Below, piece after piece: positions 1-7,760 of a stretch of DNA of 64,000 bases. The position numbers were made by a program, and so were the translations under genes. This DNA comes from Burkholderiales bacterium. Lineage in GTDB: Bacteria > Pseudomonadota > Gammaproteobacteria > Burkholderiales > Nitrosomonadaceae. Where the stretch lies: positions 62,001 through 126,000 of the forward strand of contig JACKLU010000007.1 in assembly GCA_024235735.1 (NCBI GenBank). The letters run 5' to 3'. How positions within the stretch are numbered: position 1 is the first letter of the stretch; each line of letters opens with the position of its first letter. Below the pieces are notes generated by a model. That model had not been told where the DNA came from, searched no databases, and saw only the letters and a program-made list of their open reading frames with translations.

Positions 1-1539
1 TTCATCATTGAGCAGCAGTATCTCGGCAATGGCGTTACGCCCCCGGTAACCGCTGCCGCGGCACTGGCCGCAGCCTTTGCCGACACGGAATCTGAAGGAT
101 TCGGCGCGGTCGCGGTCGATACCGGATTCCGCGATCAGTTCATCGCTTGGGCGTTCGTCAACAGTACAATGTGGACACAACAGGCGCACCAGCCGCTGCG
201 CCGCAATGCCGTTCAGCGCGGAGACAAAACTATACGGATCTACACCCATATGCGAAAAACGCCCGATGACATCAAAGACATTGTTCGCATGTACCGTGGT
301 AAAGACAAGGTGACCGGTCAGCGCCGCCTGAATCGCGATTTGCGCGGTTTCGGCGTCGCGGATCTCACCCACCATGATTTTATCGGGATCGTGCCTGAGT
401 ATGGAGCGCAGTCCGCGCGCAAACGTCAGGCCTTTTTTCTCGTTGACCGGAATCTGCAACACGCCGGGCAGCTGATATTCGATCGGATCTTCGATGGTGA
501 TGATCTTGTCGTGGCCTTTGTTCACTTCGGAGATGGCGGCATAAAGCGAGGTTGTTTTGCCGCTCCCGGTTGGTCCGGTCACCAGCAGCATGCCGTAAGG
601 TTCGGAGCTCAAACGGCGCAGCAACTGGATATCGCTTGCGTTAAAACCCAGCTGATTGAGCGTTAATCCTTCCACATGATCGGATAACGCCTGACGATCG
701 AGAATACGCAATACAGCGTCTTCGCCGAAAATGCTGGGCATGATGGAAACCCGGAAATCAATTTCACGTCCCTGAATCGAGACCTTGAAACGGCCATCCT
801 GGGGTACGCGTCGTTCAGCGATATCGAGTTCGGACATGACCTTGATTCTTGAAATTACCTGCTCTGCCAGATCCGCGCCCTTGATGACGCCGATCGACAT
901 CAAAACACCGTCAATCCGGTATTTGATCGATAATGCGCCGGGCACCATTTCCAGATGAATATCGCTGGCCTGTGACTTATGCGCATCATACAGCGTGGAA
1001 TGCACAAGACGGACGACCTGACTGGTGCCCTCGCTGATGGTTTTCAGGGATAGATCTTCGACACTGCTCTGAATTTCAACCAGACTCTGATCAGGCAGCA
1101 CATGATCCATGGCCCGCATGTTTTTTTCCTGCTGGGCGAAAAATGCCGCCAGATCCGCTGGATGAATCAAACGCCATTCGACATGCATGGCAAAATGTTC
1201 TTCCGCCCATAAGCGCAACCGGGAGGAGAATGGATCGCTGATTACCAGCAGATAGGCATCTTTATCCTTGAACAGCACGCACTCATGCCGGGTTGCCTCG
1301 GAAAAAGGCAGAATGTCGAAGGCGGGCTCGAGTGCATGAATCGTTTTCATTTCCACCGGTGGAATATGCAGCAGACGCCCCAGCTCATGAATCAAATCGT
1401 GTGGTGAATAACCGCTGGCTTCCTCCAGCATTTCAAAAACGGAAATGCCGCGTTTTAATGCCTCTGCGCGCACCTGACTCAGGTAATTGATATCCAGGGG
1501 CAATTTGTTTTCGTGTTGCGCTTCTGCGTGCATTTGCAT
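1..1539 (-). CDS. gspE: GspE-type secretion ATPase, C-terminus cut by window edge
   Basis: The reading frame is open from ATG 1539 to base 1 (513 codons), so only the last part of the C-terminus is missing. GspE is the cytoplasmic hexameric ATPase that powers pseudopilus assembly in type II secretion. Visible are an N-terminal MshEN/GspE_N-like domain, a Walker A motif GPTGSGKTT (about 550-580), a Walker B-type stretch IMVGEIRDAET, and near the edge a CPHC/CGQC tetracysteine zinc site typical of GspE/PilB. It starts 5 bases after the gspF stop, so translation is probably coupled. A PilB-like role in type IV pili is the alternative; the neighbouring GspG-type pseudopilin favours type II secretion. 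Confidence 0.9.
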   Translation of the reverse strand, partial: MQMHAEAQHENKLPLDINYLSQVRAEALKRGISVFEMLEEASGYSPHDLIHELGRLLHIPPVEMKTIHALEPAFDILPFSEATRHECVLFKDKDAYLLVISDPFSSRLRLWAEEHFAMHVEWRLIHPADLAAFFAQQEKNMRAMDHVLPDQSLVEIQSSVEDLSLKTISEGTSQVVRLVHSTLYDAHKSQASDIHLEMVPGALSIKYRIDGVLMSIGVIKGADLAEQVISRIKVMSELDIAERRVPQDGRFKVSIQGREIDFRVSIMPSIFGEDAVLRILDRQALSDHVEGLTLNQLGFNASDIQLLRRLSSEPYGMLLVTGPTGSGKTTSLYAAISEVNKGHDKIITIEDPIEYQLPGVLQIPVNEKKGLTFARGLRSILRHDPDKIMVGEIRDAETAQIAIQAALTGHLVFTTVHANNVFDVIGRFSHMGVDPYSFVSALNGIAAQRLVRLLCPHCTVDERPSDELIAESGIDRDRAESFRFRVGKGCGQCRGSGYRGRNAIAEILLLNDE

Positions 1540-1544
1540 GTTAA

Positions 1545-2729
1545 TCAGTTAATGCTGCCGGCGAGTTCAAAAATAGGCATGTACATCAGAACGATGATAC
1601 CACCGATGACCGTGCCGATCACCGCCATTAAAATCGGCTCGATCAGTTTGGTCGTCCACTCAACCCATCGCGCGATTTCCTCGTCATGGAAATTGCCGAT
1701 GCGTTCCATCATATCGCCCATTAATCCGGTGCGTTCGCCCACGCGCAGCATGCGATTCCCTACAGCAGTCGTCAACCCTTCGGACTCCATTGCGCTGGAA
1801 ATGGTCTGGCCTTCACGTATGCGCCTGGCCGCAGCCTCTATTCTTGGACGAAAATGCGATTGCAGCAAGCCACTCACCATTTCCAGCGCCTGTGTAATCG
1901 GAATGCCGCCACGCAACAGCATGCCCAGCGTTTTGTAAAAACGTGCCAGCTGATAAACGCGCATACGTTCCCCGATTGCCGGAATACGCCACAGCAATTG
2001 CATGACATAAGCGCGAAAAGACTGCCGGGAGACTGCATAACCTATCACCACAACCGATACCAGCGCAAAGATCGCCACTTCCCAGCCGCGTTCCTGGACG
2101 AAATGCCCCCATTCAATAAGTAAAACCGATAACCAGGGCAGATCGGAATCCATGTCGTCATAAATAGCGCTGAATTTGGGTACGACAAAAACCAGCAGAA
2201 ACAGGGATACCAGCAGGCCGACCACCAGCAGCAGAACCGGATAAATTGAAGCGCCAACCAGTTTCTTGCGCACAAAATCCATCTGTGTCTGGTAGGTTAC
2301 AAAACGCGTCAACGCTTCGGCCAGATCCCCCGTTCGCTCACTGGCGCGCACTGTTGCAATATAGAGCATGGGGAATGCCTGGGGATACGCGTCCAGCGCC
2401 TGAGAGAAGGTAACGCCTTCGTAAAGGCGCGCCAGCAAATCATGAATGATTTTTCGATTATCCGCATCCTGCTCTTTGTCGACTAGTGTTTCAAGGCATT
2501 CAACAAGGCTCAAGCCCGCCGTAAGCAGTGACAGCAGTTCCTGACTGAAATGCACCAGCGGAAAGTGCGTCCGGGACTTGAATGACAGGCTGGTCAATCG
2601 GCGTTTGACGCTCAGCACCATGCCCCCGCGCGCCAGGACCTGACGGCGGACGTCCTCTTCGCTGTTTGCTTCCAGTTCAAGGTGAACGGTGCCTTGTCCG
2701 GATATCACAGCTTTTACTTCATAGCGCAT
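1545..2729 (-). CDS. gspF: Type II secretion inner-membrane platform protein GspF
   Basis: 394 residues, the usual GspF length. GspF is the polytopic inner-membrane platform that couples the GspE ATPase to the growing pseudopilus. Two T2SSF repeats are visible, each ending in hydrophobic helices (about 168-190, 215-240 and 365-390). The start MRYEVKAV is typical of the family. The gene lies 16 bases after gspG and 5 before gspE on the same strand. The order G-F-E differs from the common C-D-E-F-G order, so this may be a reduced or separate secretion locus; the secretin gspD is not in view. Confidence 0.92.
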   Translation of the reverse strand: MRYEVKAVISGQGTVHLELEANSEEDVRRQVLARGGMVLSVKRRLTSLSFKSRTHFPLVHFSQELLSLLTAGLSLVECLETLVDKEQDADNRKIIHDLLARLYEGVTFSQALDAYPQAFPMLYIATVRASERTGDLAEALTRFVTYQTQMDFVRKKLVGASIYPVLLLVVGLLVSLFLLVFVVPKFSAIYDDMDSDLPWLSVLLIEWGHFVQERGWEVAIFALVSVVVIGYAVSRQSFRAYVMQLLWRIPAIGERMRVYQLARFYKTLGMLLRGGIPITQALEMVSGLLQSHFRPRIEAAARRIREGQTISSAMESEGLTTAVGNRMLRVGERTGLMGDMMERIGNFHDEEIARWVEWTTKLIEPILMAVIGTVIGGIIVLMYMPIFELAGSIN

Positions 2730-2745
2730 GAATCGTAAATTCTGT

Positions 2746-3183
2746 TTACCAGTTTGTTATATCAGCGGCCTCGCCCTCACCGCCGATTTGTCCGTCCTTA
2801 CCCATTGAGAACAGATCAAATTCGGCATTGTCGCCGGGGTATTTATAGACATACGGACGCCCCCAGGGGTCCTGGGGCGCTGCTTTGGATAAATAAGGAC
2901 CCTGCCAACGGGGTTCATTGTTAGGTTGTGTAATCAACGCCGCCAGACCGTTTTCGGTTGAAGGATAACTGCCGACATCCAGGCGGTATTGATGCAATGC
3001 TTTTTCAAGCGCGTCAATCTGTGCTTGCGCCATCTTGATCTCCGATTTACCGACTTGGGAAAAATACTTAGGACCGACATAAGCAGCCAGTAAACCAATA
3101 ATAACCATGACAACGAGTAATTCAAGCAGCGTAAAGCCATGGCCGGATCTTACCCATCGTTGCCGATAATACAGATGCTTCAT
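2746..3183 (-). CDS. gspG: Major pseudopilin GspG
   Basis: Type II secretion major pseudopilin, 145 residues from ATG 3183. That start has a GAGGA ribosome site 7 bases upstream; an upstream in-frame TTG at 3198 is less likely. A short basic leader ends in a prepilin peptidase site G^FTLLELL, followed by the hydrophobic assembly helix with the conserved Glu at mature position 5. The C-terminal region shows the GspG core: QIDALEKALHQYRLDVGSYP, then the DPWGRPYVYKYPG loop and the Ca-binding-type end. It is probably the first gene of the operon with gspF and gspE. Confidence 0.93.
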   Translation of the reverse strand: MKHLYYRQRWVRSGHGFTLLELLVVMVIIGLLAAYVGPKYFSQVGKSEIKMAQAQIDALEKALHQYRLDVGSYPSTENGLAALITQPNNEPRWQGPYLSKAAPQDPWGRPYVYKYPGDNAEFDLFSMGKDGQIGGEGEAADITNW

Positions 3184-3260
3184 TTCCAGATTCCTCAATG
3201 CGTAGTGTTAAAATAAAAAAACCGGTTATGGCGCTTTAATTGTTTCATGCATTGCACGCT

Positions 3261-3944
3261 TCAGCGTCGCAGTATCGCCCACCAGCGGCCAATATTCAAC
3301 AGTGTCATCAGCGATGCGGATACATAAGTCAAGGCCGCGGCGCGCAATATCCGGCGGGCATGCCGCTCGTCACCTTTATGCAAATATCCGCCTTTCTCCA
3401 GCATGGGCAGGGCGCGTGAGAAGCTGGCATGCATTTCCATCGGCAAAGTCACCAGATGCACGAGTGTTGCCGCGCCCAGTGTCAGTATTCCGCCAACAAA
3501 AAACAATGCGCCGGCTATCGGCGCGCGCGTTACGGCGACAACCACAGGGGTCAGCATAAGAATCGCGGCGCCAAGTTTCTCCGCGGGCGCGGCAATCTGC
3601 ACCAGACGGGTGCGCAATCTCAGCGGCGCATAGCCGTCACGATCCTGAATGGCATGACCGACTTCATGTGCAGCGACAGTAATTGCGGTCAGTGATTTGC
3701 CATTGTATTTTTCCGGCGTCAGTCTTACTGCTTTTTCAACAGGATCATAGTGGTCGCCCTGTTCGGTCACTTCAACTTTGACAGAATGAAGCTTGGCCCA
3801 GTCAAGCAGAATGCGCGCCAGTTCGGCGCCGGTGCCTGGATAGCGGTCATCGGGATGACTGTATTTTTCAAGTGTATACCTGACCCAATAGGAAGGTCCG
3901 TAAATCAACGCCACCAGAAAAACAGTCAGTAACAAGTAAAACAT
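3261..3944 (-). CDS. Membrane zinc metallopeptidase (YugP-like)
   Basis: About 227 residues from ATG 3944; an in-frame TTG at 3974 would add 10 residues and no ribosome site decides between them. An N-terminal membrane helix is followed by a globular part with the metal-binding motif AAHEVGHAIQ, then two or three further hydrophobic helices. This is the arrangement of the neutral zinc metallopeptidase family 2 (YugP-like). Substrates of the family are unknown to me. It is on the same strand as gspG but separated by about 80 bases, so cotranscription is uncertain. Confidence 0.8.
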   Translation of the reverse strand: MFYLLLTVFLVALIYGPSYWVRYTLEKYSHPDDRYPGTGAELARILLDWAKLHSVKVEVTEQGDHYDPVEKAVRLTPEKYNGKSLTAITVAAHEVGHAIQDRDGYAPLRLRTRLVQIAAPAEKLGAAILMLTPVVVAVTRAPIAGALFFVGGILTLGAATLVHLVTLPMEMHASFSRALPMLEKGGYLHKGDERHARRILRAAALTYVSASLMTLLNIGRWWAILRR

Positions 3945-4255
3945 GAATGCGCTTAAATACTTATAGTATAGCAAGCCTTGATAGGCAAATAATTATAAAT
4001 GATTCGTGGTTACAATAAACAGTTGTTTATTTTCAAAACAGAACTGTCACGTTCCAATCACAGGAATTTTTTTCATTCGGTGATGAACAACTTAATTGGA
4101 CATCGCAACGGAACGGTTGTTTAATAGCCTCATACCAACAAATCTATTCCGATGGGAGCTCACCGGAATGGTGATGGTCAGTTTACAGGCAGCCACAGGC
4201 CAGCAGCGGTAGCATAGCTGAATTAATATGACAAAAATGTGACATTAATCACCAT

Positions 4256-4399
4256 GAGACCTTTGCGCGGTGTCATGAGCGGTGCGAGAATAAGGCAAAA
4301 ATTTGCAAAAAAGTGGAGTTTGCATGGGGTAAATGAGCAATTTTCGCGAATTTTTAACGCGATTATCGTGCCGCGTCGTAGTAAGCGTGCAAAGGTCTC
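4256..4399 (+). mobile_element. MITE-like element, copy 1 (144 bp)
   Basis: Ends are inverted repeats: GAGACCTTTGCGCG at the left, and GCAAAGGTCTC at the right. Flanks ACCAT (4251-4255) and ATCAT (4400-4404) match at 4 of 5 positions, consistent with an old 5-bp target duplication. The interior has no credible gene. It matches 37922-38062 on the opposite strand over its whole length at roughly 85-90% identity by eye. A non-autonomous element mobilised in trans is inferred; no transposase gene is in the window. Confidence 0.8.
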
Positions 4400-4448
4400 A
4401 TCATTTTTGTTATCAGTCATTTGATTCAAACAGCGTACCGCTGAATCA

Positions 4449-5828
4449 TTAATGCGTTTCTGCTGCTGATATGTCTCTACACAGGGTTTCGTACTCTTCC
4501 TGGAAAAAGAATTGCTTTTCTCCAAAAGCCGGTTTTAAATGCTCCAGCCAGGTTGCGTTGGGATCGAATTGGGCATAAAAAGGCCGTTGCACCCAATCAG
4601 GATTACGCGCCTGAATGAACCGTAAAACAAAAACCTTTTCGCCCTGTATTTCCGATACGCCCTGGATTTCGATTTTACCCGGCCCGGTGCTCATTGACGG
4701 TCCGCGCACGGTTCTCGCCAGCCCGGATACGCGTTGTATTGCCCGTCGATAAACTTCCCAGGCGCGCGCCAGTGGAACTTCGAAATAGCGGCGTGCGCCG
4801 GTGTCGCGTTCCACAAACATGTAATAAGGCACCAATCCCAGGCGCACCTGTTCCCGCCACATGCGAGTCCAGACATCGGGGTCATTGTTAATATGATTCA
4901 ACAAAGGGGACTGTGTGCGGATTACCACGCCAGTCGCCCGTAAACGGCGAATCGCCTCCCGGGCTAGCGGCGTGGTCATTTCACGCCAATGATTGTAATG
5001 CGCCATGATCGCAACATGTTTGCCTGCTTTGATGATTTTCTCCAGCAATTCAAGCAAGCTGTCCGAGTCCTCGTCGCTGACGTAACGCTGCGGCCAGAAA
5101 CTCAATGATTTGGTGCCGATACGTATCGTCTGAATATGATTCAGTTCGGGTTGGATTAACGATTCCAGATAAACCGCCAGATGATTGGTTTTCATCACCA
5201 TCGGATCGCCTCCGGTGATCAACAGGTCGCTGACACTTTTATGTTTGGCCAGATATTCGCGCAGCCTGTCCGCTTCCTTGCAGGAAAAGCGCAGATTTTT
5301 ATCGCCGATAAACTGCGCCCAGCGGAAACAGAAAGTGCAGAAACTATGGCAAACCTGTCCCTGGCTGGGAAAAAACAGAACGGTTTCATGGTATTTGTGT
5401 TGAACGCCATCGATCGGCTCGTCATTTTCGTAAGGCACGTTCAGTGTTTGTTGTTCGGCAGGATGCGGATTCAGTTTTTTCCTGATCTCGCTGGCTTTAT
5501 CGAGAATCAGACTGCGATCGTCTGTACTGCGCAGAATGGCGGCCATTTGATCAAAATCATCTTTTGCAAGCATTTCTCTTTGTGGAAAAACCAGCCTGAA
5601 AATCGGGTCATCCGGAATATTTCTCCAGTCAATCAGGTTGTCGATCACATAGCGGTTTACCCGGAAAGGCAAAACATGTGCCACGACGCTCATTTCAAAA
5701 CGCTGCGCCGCGGTCAGCAGCGTCAATGCATCTATCTTGTCCAGCTGGCGTTCGGTATACACCTGAAAAGCCTCGGGCTTGGTGTCAAATCGAGTCGCTT
5801 TTATTGGATTGGGTTTCAGAAGTGCCAT
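4449..5828 (-). CDS. KamA-family radical SAM protein (lysine 2,3-aminomutase-like)
   Basis: 459 residues. A radical SAM cluster motif CHSFCTFCF (CxxxCxxC) is clear, and a Lys in the GPGKIEI stretch sits where KamA enzymes bind PLP. The family moves amino groups with SAM and PLP, for example L-lysine to beta-lysine. There is no epmA or beta-lysine acetyltransferase (ablB) beside it, so neither EF-P modification nor osmolyte synthesis is supported by context. It is longer than EpmB (about 340 residues), with N- and C-terminal extensions. The start ATG 5828 has a GAGGAGA site. Substrate is unassigned. Confidence 0.85.
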   Translation of the reverse strand: MALLKPNPIKATRFDTKPEAFQVYTERQLDKIDALTLLTAAQRFEMSVVAHVLPFRVNRYVIDNLIDWRNIPDDPIFRLVFPQREMLAKDDFDQMAAILRSTDDRSLILDKASEIRKKLNPHPAEQQTLNVPYENDEPIDGVQHKYHETVLFFPSQGQVCHSFCTFCFRWAQFIGDKNLRFSCKEADRLREYLAKHKSVSDLLITGGDPMVMKTNHLAVYLESLIQPELNHIQTIRIGTKSLSFWPQRYVSDEDSDSLLELLEKIIKAGKHVAIMAHYNHWREMTTPLAREAIRRLRATGVVIRTQSPLLNHINNDPDVWTRMWREQVRLGLVPYYMFVERDTGARRYFEVPLARAWEVYRRAIQRVSGLARTVRGPSMSTGPGKIEIQGVSEIQGEKVFVLRFIQARNPDWVQRPFYAQFDPNATWLEHLKPAFGEKQFFFQEEYETLCRDISAAETH

Positions 5829-6360
5829 AACAATCTTCTCTCCTCATGATAAAAATTGCCAAATGGAGAAGCTGCCGCCGGTGTCAGGCGTGATAAAAAA
5901 ACGTTTTATTGCAATGCCTGACAAAAATAGAGCAATCTATTCAATTCGATTGTGATGCAGATACAGAAGAAGCCAACCGTTCTGTATCCAGCGTTTTGAC
6001 TGTATGCCTCATATCACTGTGTCATGACTCCAACAACACATGTTTTCAAGGCAAAAGAAATTCGAAAAACCGACGTAACAGTGTTCCCTGCAATTTGTAG
6101 TCTAAAAAATGCTGATAAACAAGGTGTTAACAATTAGCAGTGTGGAAAAGACTTCCACTATAACATGAACGAAAATGAGTCGTCTAAAAAAGCATGTCTG
6201 AGAAATACCCGGAGAGCGGGCCAGAGTCCTGTAGATAAAGCGCGGAAAAAACAAATTAAGGGCACTTTACCCTTCTTGTAACGTCTTTCACTTGTCGCAT
6301 GCTTTTATAGAATGACGCGCATATTTGCAACAAGGATGAATCAGTTCAAGGAAAACTGCC
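5829..6360. other. Intergenic region with two hairpins
   Basis: No gene recognised. Between the divergent kamA-like gene and a small plus-strand gene are two inverted repeats. TGTCAGGC (5882-5889) pairs with GCCTGACA (5916-5923), with an inner ATAAAA/TTTTAT pairing; it lies about 55 bases upstream of the kamA-like start. GATACAGAA (5960-5968) pairs with TTCTGTATC (5980-5988). Function unknown: leader RNA or protein sites are both possible. A 38-codon frame at 6166 has no supporting features. Confidence 0.5.
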
Positions 6361-6540
6361 ATGAAAACCCGCTGCGCTGTTAGGGCACAAAAAAACCGGC
6401 TCATTAAATGCAAAATAAAGCTCACCACGCGTACCGGCGAAACCTATTCATACTATGGTCTTTTCAGATCGACTTCCGATGCAGTCATTGATGCGGCCAG
6501 TCGCTTTGAGGCCGCGGCAATTCAAGCAACAGCCGCTTGA
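6361..6540 (+). CDS. Small basic protein, 59 residues, unknown function
   Basis: ATG 6361 is preceded by AAGGA with 8 bases spacing; the frame ends at TGA 6540. The protein is Lys/Arg-rich in the first half (MKTRCAVRAQKNRLIKCKIK) and acidic/Ala-rich at the end (VIDAASRFEAAAIQATAA), with a TGETYSYYGLF stretch between. There is no signal peptide or membrane helix. I do not recognise a family. The good ribosome site and protein-like composition support it as a real gene, convergent with the PLP enzyme at 6567. Confidence 0.6.
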   Translation: MKTRCAVRAQKNRLIKCKIKLTTRTGETYSYYGLFRSTSDAVIDAASRFEAAAIQATAA

Positions 6541-6566
6541 TACGATTCGTTGGCGAAACCAATCTG

Positions 6567-7760
6567 TCACGACCCTCGAGACAACAAAGCGCCTTGAATA
6601 TTTCTGAGTACCTGCATGACGATTTGTCGTGGTGCGCCGATATTCAAACGCATGAAACCGCTGCCCTCATCGCCAAACAAAGTACCCGGACTCATGCCGA
6701 CTTTGGCTTGATGAATAAAAAAATGCTTTAAATCAGCGTCGTTCATGTTTAATGCGCTGCAATCCAGCCAGAGCAAATAGGTGCCTTCCGCCGGAATCAG
6801 TTTGATTTGTGGCAATTGTTCCGACAAAAAAGCTGACACACAGTCCCGGGTGTCGCGTAAATAGACGCGTAACGCTTCCAGCCAGGCCTCTCCTTCGTGG
6901 TATGCGGTTTCGAACGCGGTGACGCTGAATGGATTTGAAGCGCTGACATGCCAGGTATTGAAAACATCGGTAATCGATTTGCGGAGCGTCTTGTCGGGAA
7001 TGATCAGCATAGACAAGTTCAAGCCTGGAATGTTAAAGGTTTTGCTCGGCGCCATTGCCGTAATGACCCGATTCACACTGCCCTCGAGTGTCGCCAGCAC
7101 AGTATGCTGATTGCCGGGATAAATCAGGTCGGCGTGAATTTCATCGGAGAAAATGACGAGATCATGTTTCTCGGCAATCCGCAGCAATCGCGCCAATTCA
7201 TCGGGAGGCCAGACGCGGCCAACCGGATTATGCGGCGAACAGAACAGCAGCAGGCGAACATTCGCATCACGAATACACTGCTCAAGATGGTCGAAGTCCA
7301 TGGCATAACGGTCTTGCGCCAGCTTCAGCGGATTACGAATCAATGTCCGGCCCGTCTGGGTCACCGCAGAAAAAAACGGAAAGTAAACGGGCGGCTGAAT
7401 CATGGCTGATTCTCCAGGCTTGGTCAGCGCCATCACTGCGGCGTTGAGTGAGGGTACTACGCCTGGACACATAACAATCCACTCCCGCTTGACCGTCCAG
7501 GCATGTCGCCGCTGCATCCAGTCGATGACGGCTTCAAACAGGCTGTCCGGATAGAGTGTGTATCCATATATCGGATGTCTGGCGCGTTCAATCAACGCTT
7601 CGATAACCGCGGGTGGCGCAGGGAAATCCATATCGGCCACCCATGCCGGTATCACATCCGGTTTACCGAACATGGCCTGCCGTCCGTCGTATTTAGTGCT
7701 GCCAGTTTCTTCCCGCCGGATTATCTGATCGAAGTAACCCGAACCGAATCCATCAGTCAA
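6567..7760 (-). CDS. PLP-dependent PatB/MalY-type C-S lyase, candidate OvoB
   Basis: About 397 residues, fold-type I aminotransferase family of the MalY/PatB branch. The N-terminal KYDGRQAMFGKPDVIPAWVADMDF stretch is split here as KYD...WVADMDF; PSKTFNIPGL holds the PLP lysine (K240 with this start). The start TTG 7760 overlaps the ovoA stop by 4 bases (TTGA) and has a GGAGAG site; TTG 7775 is an alternative. Known PatB enzymes are cystathionine beta-lyases. Because it is translationally coupled to ovoA, the inferred role is cleavage of the histidyl-cysteine sulfoxide C-S bond in ovothiol synthesis. Ordinary cystathionine lyase is the alternative. Confidence 0.85.
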   Translation of the reverse strand: MTDGFGSGYFDQIIRREETGSTKYDGRQAMFGKPDVIPAWVADMDFPAPPAVIEALIERARHPIYGYTLYPDSLFEAVIDWMQRRHAWTVKREWIVMCPGVVPSLNAAVMALTKPGESAMIQPPVYFPFFSAVTQTGRTLIRNPLKLAQDRYAMDFDHLEQCIRDANVRLLLFCSPHNPVGRVWPPDELARLLRIAEKHDLVIFSDEIHADLIYPGNQHTVLATLEGSVNRVITAMAPSKTFNIPGLNLSMLIIPDKTLRKSITDVFNTWHVSASNPFSVTAFETAYHEGEAWLEALRVYLRDTRDCVSAFLSEQLPQIKLIPAEGTYLLWLDCSALNMNDADLKHFFIHQAKVGMSPGTLFGDEGSGFMRLNIGAPRQIVMQVLRNIQGALLSRGS

